Part shown: positions 1 through 11,436 of the stretch, piece by piece | Numbering within the stretch: the first letter of the stretch is position 1 | How the letters are laid out: the number at the start of each line of letters is the position of its first letter | Notes under the pieces: model-generated | The model's input: only the letters and a program-made list of their open reading frames with translations | Told to the model about the DNA's origin: nothing | Databases searched by the model: none | Assembly: GCA_004380135.1 (NCBI GenBank) | Contig: QXCR01000024.1 | Coordinates: 124,001 to 188,000, forward strand | Origin: Stemphylium vesicarium | Lineage: Eukaryota > Ascomycota > Dothideomycetes > Pleosporales > Pleosporaceae | Direction: 5' to 3' | DNA: 64,000 nt | Made by a program: the position numbers and the translations under genes

Positions 1-498
1 ATCCGGCATGTGATACTCCCCCACTCGAGCGAACAAAGTGAAGAGGCGGAGCCACAAAGGCACAAAGAAACGCCGCAATATGCGTCGAGACATCCACATA
101 GAAGTAGAGGACATTTTGGAAACAACTGGTGCCAGGTTTCTCTCGCTGTTCTTTGGTCAGATCTGGTATGCTTGATTTAGGTAGATTGCGTGTGTGGTCA
201 TGACGTTACGAATACGAGTATATGACGAAAGTAATGGAATGGGGAGAAATGGGATGGTGATAGCATATCGAAAGGTGTATATGCCATAGGTGATATATAT
301 GCCTAGAAGTAGCAAGTGAAGCCGCTCTTTATAACAACCGAGAAGAATTAGGAAACGTAAACAACATCCAACTCTGCGTAAACGACAGTGAAGAAGAGAA
401 AATATATCCAAGAAGAACGTTCCCAAGAACAGAAACACAAGAAGCTAATCCACTACCAACTCCCCCCTCCATCCTCCCTCCCCATCCATCCACGCACC
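1..498. other. Left edge; no gene assigned
   Basis: Both strands are open at the edge. Plus frame 1 is open from base 1 to a TAG at 178-180 and reads as a hydrophilic, His/Arg/Glu-rich peptide. The minus strand is open from about 205 to base 1 and reads as a hydrophobic peptide with no ATG. Either could be the end of a gene lying mostly outside the window, and the sequence alone does not decide. From 181 to 498 I see only the likely 3' flank of the next gene. Confidence 0.3.
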
Positions 499-1029
499 CT
501 ACTCCTCCTCAGGCGGCTCAAAATAATCATCCTTCTTCTTCCTCGTCTCAACCAAAATCTTATTCCCCACCACCCCGCCACCAATCCCATTCCTCTCCCC
601 ACCCATCACAAGCTTCTTCTCCAGCCCCTCCGTCTTACACCACCCATGTCCCTCCTCCCCCGCATCCATAAACGCCCTAAACCAGCCCGTGCAATCGTCT
701 TCATTCACAAGCAGTTTCCCACCCGGTTGGAATTGCATCTGGTCCCACGTCACAGACAGAATCCATTTTATTGGGTACCCGCGGGCATCTTTTAACGTGT
801 ATGTTAAAACGACTTTTTCGTCGTCGATGAGCCACTTTGAGGGCGAGAAGTGTTTGCTGCAGTATTGCGTAATGGCGGCTTTGAATTGGGAGAATGTCGG
901 TAAGTGGGTTGTGGGGCATTGATGGAGGGCGGCGGCATCCCAGATGGAGCCGGAACCTGAGTCTGAGATTTTAGGGTGGGCAAGGGCGAGGGTGCTGAGG
1001 AGGAAGGGGAGGAGGGGTGTTAGGTGCAT
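499..1029 (-). CDS. Small secreted four-cysteine protein, effector-like
   Basis: Single-exon protein of 176 aa. The start is the ATG at 1029, because it begins a clear signal peptide: a short N-terminus, a Leu/Pro-rich hydrophobic core to about residue 17 and an Ala-Leu-Ala cleavage site before His-Pro. Longer readings upstream put non-hydrophobic sequence in front of the signal and are unlikely. The mature part has four cysteines, in the contexts HQCPT, QYCSK, DDCTG and GWCKT, enough for two disulfides. It ends in a charged tail rich in Lys, Asp and Glu. No catalytic motif is visible. Small size, secretion and paired cysteines fit the broad class of fungal secreted effector-like proteins, but that role is inference. 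I do not recognise a named family. Confidence 0.72.
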   Translation of the reverse strand: MHLTPLLPFLLSTLALAHPKISDSGSGSIWDAAALHQCPTTHLPTFSQFKAAITQYCSKHFSPSKWLIDDEKVVLTYTLKDARGYPIKWILSVTWDQMQFQPGGKLLVNEDDCTGWFRAFMDAGEEGHGWCKTEGLEKKLVMGGERNGIGGGVVGNKILVETRKKKDDYFEPPEEE

Positions 1030-1827
1030 TGTTTGGTGTTGGGGTTGCTGTAGATAGTTGAATATTGAGTGCGTTTGTGACTTGAGTTGGTCGTGGATAC
1101 TGGCTCTGTGTCGCTTCGTTCCGTGTGGTTGTTGTTCAAATGAGTGTCTTAAATCTTGTATGATCTCCAAAATTGCCAGCGAAAAAGATATTGTAGATGT
1201 TAAACTGTGTGGATCTTTCCCTATAGCTCTGCAGCAAATGGTCATATATACCCCATATACCTTCTCTTTGCATGCCGAATACCCTCCAAAACAACACGAT
1301 ATTCTTCATTCACACTACCAGATCAAGTCCTCAATAGCATTCTGAATACAACTCTGAACACCCGCCATCCGACCTTACCGAATACCACTCGAAAAGCAGC
1401 GTCATCACGTACCCCGTACCAAAACCTGATCTGGTGATTAGGACATATTTGTTTCAGAAGACGAAACCATTTCCGATGAACAAAAGCGGCACCGAGGCAC
1501 GCATTTCCCTTTTGTTCTGCGTACAATGGCAGACAAAGCCCTGAGGTTGCACCACATACTCCGCCCCTTGGAAGACAATGAAAATGAGCACGTGATAGAA
1601 ACGGTTCGCGGTAGAGCACGAACAGTAAACGCGACATGGGCATGCATATCCCGCCGCCTGCTTTGTCTGGATTTGGACATGTTGGGAACGTGCGACTTCT
1701 TTACAGATGTTCCGGGTTTGATGGTATCTTCATTCTTATGATCAAAATAGTGCGGGCCAAACGCACCTGCGGCAATGCTTTAAAAATACATGGTGTATCC
1801 TGTCATCAATTTTTCCCAAGGCTGATT
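1030..1827. other. Intergenic region
   Basis: Upstream region of the secreted protein and 3' flank of HSE1. It contains short chance reading frames without codon bias or recognisable protein. No repeat or RNA gene was seen. Confidence 0.5.
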
Positions 1828-3853
1828 CTACCGATAGAATCCAGAAGCGTCATCTCCTCCTACAGGTGGCGCACTCGGCACCTGCCCTCCCGGTCGGTAT
1901 GGTAGGTAGCCTTGTGCTGGTGCAGGACTAGAGGTAGTTCCAGGTGGCGCCGGCGGTGCATATCCGGGTTGTGCGGGTGGGTATCCGTATCCTTGCTGCG
2001 GTGGCTGCTGCGCATACGAATCCGACGGAGGTTGCTGATCATGCGGCGGTCCCTGTGAAGGTGGCGACGACAACTGCTCATAAGGGTTCTGAGGACCCTG
2101 TGGCGGCCCTTGAGGGGCGTTTTGTTGTGGTGGGTATCCGGTTCCTTGCTGTGTAGATGGAGGATAATCATAGCCTTGAGGTGCTGAGGGACCTCCCTGT
2201 GGCTGACCAGGGGCGTGGAAGGACTGTCGGTTGTCCACTGGCGAATCAAACTTTCCAGTCGCCAACTCCTGAGGCCCGAAGCTTTGCGGTCGACCTCCAA
2301 CTGGTACCCTGCCTGGAACTTGCGAATAAGGGTCAGAAGGTGGCCCCTGGTTCGGAGGTTGCTGTGTGCGTTGCTCTCCAGGGGGAACCATGAAGAAGGC
2401 GGGGCTGGCGCCTGGGGGTGGAACCTGAGAAGGAGGTCCATGTTGTGGGGGGGCTCCACCGTAACCGAAACGACCTGGATCTTGCTGCGGAGTAGAGGAT
2501 ACTGGTGGGTATGCTGCATAGTTGGAGGGAGGCGGGGCATTGTAGCCGCCATAAGCAGGACGGCCACCGTATGAAGGTTGCTGAGGCTGCGACATTGATG
2601 CTTCCAGCATTGATTCGTAGTCTCTACGAGCCTTGATAAACTTCTCGTTCAGCTGTGTAAAGTCATCTAACATAGTTAGCTACTGCGATACTTTTGGAGA
2701 GAACGACAATCATACCTTTCTTCTGTGAGTACTTTCCAATGAGTTCGATCAACTTTGGTCTGATAGCCAACGTCGAGTGGTAGAGCTCTGTAATCTCCTC
2801 ATTATCCCGAGCATCACCAGCGCCTGGTTGCGAGCTAGTACTCAGCAGAGCAAGCAGCTTCTCCACGTTTCTGATCTGCGCAAAGACCTCGGCTTCGTTC
2901 TGCGCCTCCCTCTCGAGCTCCTCTCGCGTGGGATCCTGCAGTTTCTCGACGTAGTTGAGGGGGAAGATGCCCGTCTGCCCGCGCAGGGATCCCTTCCACC
3001 AGTCCTTGTATACGGATTCTAGAACGGCGATGATGTCGCCCTTACGGAACTGGAGTTCACCTGGCTCTGACGGCTGGAAATCGAAGAGCGCGCGTACTCT
3101 TGAGACGGTCGCAGCGGTGGTACCTGAAGGTACTGGCTGAGCCGGTTGCTCTGGTTGGGCGCTTGGGGTAGAGCCGCTTTGCTGAGGAGTGTTGGATTTG
3201 GCAGCCGTTGGGGCGCCCTTGGACTCTCGTATCGACATGGCAAGCGCCATCTGGAGCTCTTCCTCCTCCTTCTGGCGATCGACGTCGGAGATCTGGGTCT
3301 TCTGTGGCTTGGAGGGGGCGCGAAGGTTGGGGTCTATGCTTTGTTAGCAGGAAGCCACATGCTGCATGTGGGTGCGACGTACTCTGTGACTTCAACTTCA
3401 TGTAGGCGCCAGACATGATGCCCAGGTCGGGATCTCGGGCGAACATATCGGTCCATTCTCCCATGCGCTCCAGTATCTTAGCCTTGACCTGCTGATGTGT
3501 GTTGCGGTCGTTGGCGAGCCTGAGCAGCGCCTCTGTGAAGCTTCGCGACGCAAGCTCCTTGTGCATTTGGATCCCGCAGTTCTGGCTCAGGGCGTTGGCG
3601 AGCTCTAGGGTGTATAGTTGGACGTTCGCATTCCGGTGTGCTAACCGCCTAATCATGGCAGCAACGGCATCTTTGGCGCCTGTGTCGGAAGAGCCGACCT
3701 TGTCGCATACGTCCTGCAAAGGTAAGTTCGCCGCCTACGGCATTACGAGAGTGATGACCTTACCAGAATGTATTCCCAGTTCTCGCTCGTGAGATTCTCG
3801 TCCGTCGCCTTTACTACGACATCGTCGAAGATGTTCGACTGCGCGCGAAACAT
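1828..3853 (-). CDS. HSE1: ESCRT-0 subunit Hse1 (VHS-UIM-SH3)
   Basis: Four exons: 3853-3764, 3713-3383, 3333-2716, 2666-1828, joined to 625 aa. The introns are 49-50 bp with good donors and CTAAC branch points. Order of parts: VHS domain (about 8-145), a ubiquitin-interacting motif with the core LQMALAMSIRESK (about 165-180), an SH3 domain beginning VRALFDF and containing WWKGSL (about 220-273), a helical GAT-like region (about 285-375), and a Pro/Gln/Gly/Tyr-rich tail to the end. This is the diagnostic layout of Hse1, the STAM homologue that pairs with Vps27 on endosomes to gather ubiquitinated cargo for the multivesicular body. The start is the ATG at 3853, where the VHS domain begins at once. 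The long low-complexity tail is normal for filamentous fungi. Confidence 0.96.
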
Positions 3854-4865
3854 GGCGATTGGCTGTTTCTGTGCGTATGTTGGGGCTCGATATGGGTGAA
3901 GCTTGTCGGGGGCGCAGGTGCCTCGAGGTCGTCAGGCGACGAAGGTAGCAAGTGCCAAGTAAGAGAGCGCAACACTGGATAGTAGGTGATTGAGGGCCAC
4001 AGGTTGAGAGAGCACCTTTGAGAACCTGAGAATGTGCTCGGGGGTGTTGGACTTGTAGGGAAAGCGAAAGTGCAGGCTGCGTTAATGGTGCCGTCGTATG
4101 CTGATGGCTTGGGAGCTTCGCCCATCGGGCGTGCGCCGCCCAAACAGTTTAGCGGGGGTGATGACGAACACTGTGGCGGCCCGGTTGCTCAGCCACTTCA
4201 TAACGGTCACTGTATTCACCGAAGCAACTTGTGCACACACATAAAATCCCTTGCCGCATTCATCATTAGACGTGTACATTCGTAAACCAGGGATAAAATA
4301 TATTCGACTTTTTATGTATGCCGAAGATGTCGCCAGGAGATCAGATTGTAACCCTGTCCCAGAGCGTATAGACACTAAAAATTGCAAATGGTGTATAGAG
4401 GGTAGTCATATAAGGGCATCCGCGTCCCAAGGAACCCAAAGTAAATGCCGCATCATGATCTTGTTGATGCATGCCTGCATCAACACACACCTCTTGGAGC
4501 AATTGGTAAAGGACATGGGACGCGCTTGCTGATTTGATCCGAGATACTCCGTGTGAAGAACAGCGGTATGAGGCTTCGACCTTTGCATACCGCTTGTCGA
4601 GCCAAAGTGCTGGCGCGGCTCGACCATAACGTCAAGGTTGGTTGCTTGGGATGCAGCCACTCGGTTTGGTGGTGCGTATCGGGAAATGTCACCGCATGCG
4701 TCTATCATTCGCCTTGCGCCATCGAATCCACTACAATTCCGTCGTCTTGCCATACCAATCGGTAAACGAATTCGTATTCGAGCTGGACGAATCGTGGCCG
4801 TTGGTCTGCGTAATTACCGTACCTAAGCTTCGGTGTTAAGAAACACTCGTTACGAAAATGAAACT
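3854..4865. other. Intergenic region
   Basis: Promoter side of HSE1 and 3' flank of STE20, both on the minus strand. Only short overlapping reading frames are present, without family resemblance. Nothing else seen. Confidence 0.5.
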
Positions 4866-7571
4866 TCACAGACCACCCTTCTTCCGTCTCTCTTCTGCTC
4901 TTGCTTTCCTTGCCGATTGCACCAATGGCGCTAGTGTCCCCAGTGGCTCAGCGGTTTGGATGAAGGGATGCTGTGGTCTTGTTAGCTTGCTGAAAAATCA
5001 TCTCGATCCAGTAGACTTACCACCAAGAGGTCGTGAGCACTAGCTCGCTTGTCTGGGTCGACCTTGAGTGAGAAGGCCAAGAAGTCGCGGAACACTGGCG
5101 ACAAAGCATGCTCTTCCTTGATCGTGGGTGTTCCATTAGTTGCAATAAGCCAGAGCGCACGTAGCGGGCTCTCATTCAGGTACGGCGGCTCTCCCTCGAT
5201 CATTTCAATCGACATGATACCCAGGGACCAGATGTCGACCTTGCGGCCGTACTCCTTTCGGGTCACGACCTCGGGCGCCATCCAGTATGGGGTACCTACC
5301 ATGGTCGTACGCTTGTTGTGGCTCTCGTTGATCTGGGCACAGAAACCGAAATCGGCTGCATGAAGGGTCAGGCAAGTTGTATCTGATTTTGGACGAATTG
5401 AACATACTCAGTTTGATGTTTCCTTCTTGGGAGAGGAGGATGTTGTCGGACTTGATGTCTCGGTGAATGACGCCCTTGGAGTGGAGATGTTGCAGGCCGT
5501 GTAATGTCTGCGAAAATTAGCGCGCACCTTGAACCGGTAGCGTTTGCACCTACTTCTCTGCAAACAGCGGCTATTTGCCCTTCTGACATGATGTTGAATG
5601 TGACGACATCCGTCAAGCTTCCGCCCTCCATGTACTCCATGACTACCCAGAGATCGCCTCTTAGCAGAAAACTGTCCATGAAATTGACAATGTTCTTGTG
5701 TTTGCTCTCTTTCATGACGATGATCTCATTAATGATCAGGTCCTTCTTCGGTTGCTGCTCAAGGTTCATCTGCTTGATGGCCACGCATTTGTTCGTGTTG
5801 ATCTCGTACGCCATGAACACACCGCCAGAGGCACCCTGTCCAATCTTGCTGAGATTGCGGTATCTCTCCCGGGGGTCGGCATTGGTACAGATGGCATTGA
5901 GCTTAGCAACAATGTCAGGCCCCTGGCTTTGGCGTGGCCTTTGGCGCGGTCGGGGCGCTGGGCCAACGCGAGCCTGTTGCGATGGCAATGGGATGTTCTG
6001 CGGGTCTGATTGTTGCGCAAAGACTTGCTGGGGCGTTGGTTGCGACGGGGCTGGCGCTGGCGCTGGCGGTGGAGCATGTGCAGGTGCTGGGGCTCTCTGG
6101 CTGACGCTTCTGCTAAGGGGCGCCTTGGGCTGTGGGGCAGAAGCCATTGCGGCCATTGCTTGTTGCTGCTGTTGCTGATACTGCTGCGCCGGAGATATGG
6201 CGGGCGGACCAGAGGGGGAATCGAAGCGTGGCGGAGTGCCTCCCGTGGTGTTTGCTCTACTACGGGACGTCGATGACGATGAGCCATTGGGGCTTGCGGA
6301 CGGGGCTGGCACACCATGGGGAACTTGGGGGAAGTCGTAGTCCTGGCGAGGGGTTGGTTGTTGCGTGACAATCGGACTTGGGGCCGGCGGAGGGGGCCTG
6401 GTGGGAGGCGCGCCCACGGAAGCTGCAGAAGGACCCGGGGGCCTGGGAGCTGGGCGGTTGGGTACAAGAGCTGCTACATTAGCCTGGGGAGCGTTGGAGG
6501 TGGGCGAGGTCAGACTGCGAGGAATTGGCGGGGGAGCGCGGGGGTTCTCGAAGCTAGACTGGTCGTTCCGTGGGAATCGCGGACTCTGCGGGGGACTGAG
6601 GGGCTGCACAGTACCATAGTTGTTGTTTTGGGCAATATTTGCCTGGTAGGCGTAGCCCTGGGGATGGGCAGGCCCCATCTTGTCCCAGATGGCGTCTTCC
6701 TCGTTCTTCTCGGCGTTGTCCTTGTAGAAGTTGACGACGTCCATGACGGCCTGGGGGTGCTGCTTCTGCTCCTCCTGCGAGATGCCATTCTGCTGCAGCA
6801 TGCGCTGCCACTCCTTGGGGAGGCCCTGTGTGGAGTTAGCAATTGATGGCGCTGGGGACGATGTCTGTTCGGGGAACGCACCGTGTACTCGCCCGTCTGG
6901 TTGTCGATGCTGACGTGGGTGACGTGCATGGGGTTGGTGGGCGTCGAGATGGTCGGGCGGCGCGGCGAGCCCAGCATGCTGCTCATGAAGTTGGAAAAGG
7001 TGCCCTTCTTCTTCGCGCCGCCGGACAGGCGCTTCTTCGCGTGCTGGTCGGCGCTGCTGCTGCCGCCGCCATCACTGTAGCGGTTCGTCTTGGGGTTGCC
7101 CGTCGAGGGCGGGGTCGTGTCCATCTTGGAGGTGAAGGAGCGCGACTGTCGCAGATAGCGTTGGGGCTGGTCGGTGTGCGAGTGCTGTGGGCCTGGGGGC
7201 CTACGTGGTGCGCTGCCGTTGGAGGCGTTCAGGGCCTCCTCGACGATGCTGTTGAAGGGCTGCCCGACCGCGGCCGGGGGCAGGTGGGCAACCGAGGGCG
7301 GGAGCTGGTAGGGCGACGGATAGTCTACATGCGCCTGGTTCTGGTACTCGTGAACGGGCGTCAGCGACGGGCTGCGGCGCAGAGACGAGGCTCCTGGAGT
7401 CGTTGCGGGCGAGAGCGAGGCAGCTGTGCCCGTGCCAAGGCCTGAATTGGGTGCGAAGTAGGAAGCGGCACTCGGGGCACGCTTCAACGTGGTCGATTTG
7501 TTGTTCAGGTAAGCGATTGGAGGATGGCGCTCTCTCTTGGTCAACCGCCTAGACGACGTCTTCTCCTCCAT
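4866..7571 (-). CDS. STE20: PAK-family kinase Ste20 with CRIB domain
   Basis: Five exons: 7571-6882, 6825-5554, 5507-5408, 5355-5021, 4970-4866, joined to 833 aa; introns are 46-56 bp. A CRIB/p21-binding motif (ISTPTNPMHVTHVSID) lies near residues 207-250 and is split by the first intron. A long Pro/Gln/Ser-rich linker with PxxP motifs follows. The kinase domain occupies about 549-810: glycine loop IGQGASGGVF, lysine in VAIKQM, catalytic HRDIKSDN, DFG in TDFGFC, activation loop MVGTPYWMAPE. No PH domain is present before the CRIB, which separates it from Cla4. Ste20 is activated by Cdc42/Rac GTP and drives MAP-kinase and polarity signalling. The short last exon encodes HPFIQT and a basic C-terminus. 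Confidence 0.95.
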
Positions 7572-9866
7572 ATTGCCTGCACCGCCAACGCGCTGGGGGG
7601 CTGACGTCCACTCGTTGCAGCGTCACACGAGAGGGCCTGCGCAACCTGCAGCAGCACGCGTTACCAGGGATGGTCGAAGGGATCGAGCGAGGCGTCTGTA
7701 GGGCTGCCAAAGGGGGGGTGACCGCATACACCGACTGATGTGGAGGGGATAGATCCACGGTTGAACTGGGACAGCAACAGCCGAACAGAAGAAGATTGAG
7801 GCACAGATGGTGCTTTGGTGCTTTTACCGTCAGACCCTCCGCCATGTCCTTGCTAGCCTCCAGACTGCCTTAATCTCCACCCAGCTGACCTTCTCCACTA
7901 CGTATGCCCAAAAAGTGTTTCAGTCCGCCTTTCCTCTCATTTCCTACCCTCGACCACTTGCGATAGCCAGGCCCTGCGCCGACGAGCCATGGCTCCCACT
8001 GCGACTCATGCAGCGCCCGCGTTTGACATGTACCAACCCAAACAAAGTGTGGCCATGTGCAGTAGTCCGTCGACGAGCCATAATACTGCCTGCCATATAA
8101 CCTGGAAAGCCGCATCGCGTCTATTGCCTCATCCCATCCCATCCCATGTCCTCTTCGTCGCAGCCTCACGTGCACCCCGGCCACGTTGGAACGCGCCGAC
8201 AGCACCTTCCAGTCCAGCTAGTCCACCACGCAACAAGCCGCCGCCTTCTACAACGGTCTCTTCTCCATCGCACCTTCCCTGACGGTCGTGCGGCGGGGAG
8301 AGCCGCACGTCACATGCGCCCTACTTTGGCTACCACCGCGCGCCTCAACCACCATGTAAACACCATCTAGTCCCGCGTCACGCATGCAATTCGCGCATCT
8401 CGCCGCTGTACATGGCGACAAATGCATGCGAAGCGCTGCAGCCTCCAGTACCACGTCCAGTCGTAGACGTACTCGGCTTCAGAAGAAACGACTAGTCGCC
8501 CTAGTCAACCTCCCCATTCATACCCCCACTTCGCGCTACTTCTAGCGACGCATAACACAACATGGTGAATGCAAGAGACATCTAACCGCTGGGCTGCTGA
8601 AACGCGCCATGCACGCATCCGCACTTATGGATGCAGGTCGCAGTTGCACAACATGCCTATGCGAAGCTACCACCCCCAAATCAACAGAGACGGCAGGTCA
8701 TCTGTTCGCATGCGAAGATTCTGCGAGCATCGACCCTCCTAACATGCCGAGCACAGCGTCACTCAACAACAACGACAACAGCCTCGCTTAGACGCTGCGA
8801 CACGGATGCTGCACCAACAACAACACATCGGCGCTTCCCAGGCCTGCGTGTAGGAGACTACGAGTAATGCCACCGTGCAAGATCAAGCCTCGCCGAACAA
8901 GCATACCCCTCTAATCGCGGCAACGGTCCATCTCCCGTCGTCAGCGCACGCTACCGGTGTACCAAAACGCTCTGTTGACCGGCGCGCTGGGACCAGATCA
9001 GCGTGCCAACAGTCTGTGCAGGGCGGACGGCGGAGATTTGGTAATTACACAACGTCGATCGCCCTTGACTTTTTTTTTCAGCCTGGACCAGTCTGCAAGG
9101 GAAACGTGAGACAACCGCTTCGTTGATCATGCCCATGATCGTCAAACACTGACACGATCCGTCTTTGCTTCTTCGACGTCGCGGCTTCCATTGCCGGGTA
9201 TCGGCACACTTTCCTTCCATCGACCCGTTCTGATTCGCACGTCTAAATCTATTTATTACGACTCCGCATGCACCCCAATGTGAATGTTGGACCATGAACA
9301 CCAGGTAGGTAGTCACAGCGGGCATCATGGGCCTTTTTGGAAACAGTAGACAAGACTTGGTGCCGTCGATACCATGCGATGCGAACCGAGCAGTGGTTTC
9401 AAGGTGATGGATGCACATCTCCTCCAACATCGAAATACGGTAAGCTGCAGTACAGCGACGTGCGTCGTACAAAAAAAGAATGAAAGACATTGCGGGGAAG
9501 TGAACACCCGGGCGTGCAGCCTGAAACCCCTTCCGAATTAGACGAGTACCGCAATAGTGGCGAGGTACATGTGTAGACCGATCTACCAGGGTATTCCCAT
9601 GGTCGTGTACTACACCATGTCTCTGATACATCAGGGCGGAACCCCGAGGGTCCCTTCTGTCATCAAGAGTCTCGGAATGTTATCATGACCTGGAATCGAC
9701 TAACAATGTGCTTTTGCTCGCTGTATCGGTCATGCACAAGAATGTGTGTAATTCATTTTGGGGTTCATCACAGACATCTCACGCAAAGCCGATGGGCTAA
9801 TCCAGTAAAACACATGACCCGACAAACGGGGAGTGAGCAATGGTCACATGAGTATTCCAAGCCTCA
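7572..9866. other. Long intergenic region (2.3 kb)
   Basis: The largest gap here. The right end is the 3' flank of TRM7 and the left end is the likely leader and promoter of STE20. A 226-codon minus-strand frame at 8951-9631 has no codon bias or family resemblance and was rejected. No tRNA, repeat or transposon remnant was recognised. Confidence 0.45.
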
Positions 9867-11027
9867 CTACGCTACTGCTTGTTCCGCCCTACCCTTCGTC
9901 TTTCCATACGCCCCGCCAGCCAGCTTCCTCATTTCCAACGCCCGTTTGTACGGCGGTGCTGTCGGTGGCTGTACCGGATCCAGACTAACCCTATCTTTCG
10001 GTAGATGGTATGTAGCATCGGAGTCATAAGCGGACAAGTCGCCACAAGCAAGGAACGGCGCTATCCACCGCTGACCACCTTCTTCCATGTCATCTTCTTG
10101 TTCCGTCTCCGAGCCAAGATCCAGCTCGACAGCGCCGTCATTCCTGACTTTTCGTGATACTTTGTTCTCTGGCTTGGGTGCAGTCGATAGGGCGGGGGCG
10201 GGTAGTTGAGTGCCTGCGCCGAGCGGTTTGTCGAGACTAGCTATGAAGCCTTTTGGTGGACAGAAGCCTTCACATACGACGAAAGCCTCTATACTACTCG
10301 CACGACTACTCCGTGGCTTTGCTACGCGTACCCTCTCGAACACGATTTTGAGCTGGGCAAACAGTAGATCCACGTCTTTTCCCCTGAAGATCTTGGCGAC
10401 GAACTTTCCGCCCGGTTTGAGCACGCAGAGGGCGAGGTTCAGTGCCGCCCAGAGGAGCTGGCTTTGCACGTAGATGTCGAGATCGTGGAGACCAGTGACG
10501 TCGGGCGCGCCGTCAGAGATGACGAGGTCGACGGGCGAGGAGCCGCTTGTGGCTTGGGGGTCGTAGGTATCTGGGTCGAGCGCCTTGAGCATGAGGGGAA
10601 TAGTGGAGGGATGCGTAATGTCTGCTCGCATTGTCGTTACGCCTTCAAGCGGACTCATGGGCTGCAAATCGATAGCAACTATGCGTACTCCTTCTCTTGG
10701 CTTTTGGGTCTCTGCTGTGACTTCGACATCCTCCTTCTTCTCTTCACTCGCGTCTTTCTTGTCCAGCCCTAAGACATAGTTCCTCGTCGCGGCTTGCTTC
10801 TCCTGCCACCCCGCGCGCCCAAACTTCTCACCCTTTATCAAAACTCGAGAGAGGACTTGGCTCCAGCTTCCTGGTGCGGCGCAAAGATCAACGACTCTAG
10901 TTACGCCCTCGAATAGGTTGAATTCTTCGTCTAGTTGCAGTAATTTGTATGCGGATCGTGCACGCCATCCTTCCTCTTTTGCTAGTCGGTAGTACGCATC
11001 TCGCTTGTCTTTCGATGACTTTCCCAT
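9867..11027 (-). CDS. TRM7: tRNA 2'-O-ribose methyltransferase Trm7 (FtsJ/RrmJ family)
   Basis: Single exon, 386 aa, ATG at 11027. The N-terminus MGKSSKDKRDAYYRLAKEEG is characteristic of Trm7. The SAM-binding motif is VVDLCAAPGSW (about 45-55). The K-D-K-E catalytic tetrad of RrmJ-type methylases can be read as Lys in RSAYKLLQLD, Asp in VISDGAPD, Lys in GGKFVAKIFRG and Glu in SSIEAFVVCEGF. Family knowledge: Trm7, with partner subunits, methylates riboses 32 and 34 in the anticodon loop of some tRNAs. Compared with yeast (about 310 aa) it carries an insertion around residues 75-110 rich in Lys/Glu and a longer C-terminus. It is divergent from MAK5 across a 409-bp gap. Confidence 0.95.
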   Translation of the reverse strand: MGKSSKDKRDAYYRLAKEEGWRARSAYKLLQLDEEFNLFEGVTRVVDLCAAPGSWSQVLSRVLIKGEKFGRAGWQEKQAATRNYVLGLDKKDASEEKKEDVEVTAETQKPREGVRIVAIDLQPMSPLEGVTTMRADITHPSTIPLMLKALDPDTYDPQATSGSSPVDLVISDGAPDVTGLHDLDIYVQSQLLWAALNLALCVLKPGGKFVAKIFRGKDVDLLFAQLKIVFERVRVAKPRSSRASSIEAFVVCEGFCPPKGFIASLDKPLGAGTQLPAPALSTAPKPENKVSRKVRNDGAVELDLGSETEQEDDMEEGGQRWIAPFLACGDLSAYDSDATYHLPKDRVSLDPVQPPTAPPYKRALEMRKLAGGAYGKTKGRAEQAVA

Positions 11028-11436
11028 GTTGTCTGTGAGATATAATAGACAACACCAACTCTCTTAAATGTTTCGTTTTTCAAAGGGCTCCGAGTCGGTC
11101 AATACGATAGTGGTGTTGCTGCTGTCCTAATTCTGCTCGCGGGGTTTTTGGGTGACTTGGAAATTTTGGATAAACAGTAGTAGCGGCAGGTATTCCCGAT
11201 GGCACTTGACAATGCGAAGGCTTTTCGATTTCCCGTCTCTTCCCGTCTATGTTCCCTGTGCAAGTGTGGTCGCAATTTGTCAATGCGGTCGTGAGTCGCA
11301 CGTGAAGTGTGGGCAAGACGGCTAGAGGGCGAAGTGGGGCGGCGGACTCCCGAACGCCGACAAGTTTTCCAAAAAGTTTCCAGAGCCCGCGCGCCTCCAA
11401 GTCTTGCGCCAGCATTCCAATCGCACAACAGTCACG
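11028..11436. promoter_or_regulatory. Shared promoter region TRM7 / MAK5
   Basis: 409 bp between the two divergent start codons. It must hold both promoters. Both genes act in RNA maturation, so joint control is plausible but inferred. I could not name a specific factor site. Confidence 0.5.

Noticed and set aside
1..205. Possible minus-strand exon at the left edge
   Set aside because: It reads as hydrophobic protein but lacks an ATG and a clear acceptor, and the plus strand is equally open; not enough to call a gene.
388..795. 135-codon plus-strand frame opposite the secreted protein
   Set aside because: Antisense shadow, Leu/Pro/His-rich as expected from reading the complementary strand of the acidic, Gly-rich tail.
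5508..6178. 224-codon plus frame opposite STE20
   Set aside because: Antisense to the kinase and its Gln/Pro linker; the Gly/Cys/Ala-rich reading is a by-product.
8951..9631. 226-codon minus-strand frame in the large intergenic gap
   Set aside because: It starts with ATG but shows no codon bias, no domain, and a random residue mix; length alone is possible by chance in GC-balanced DNA.
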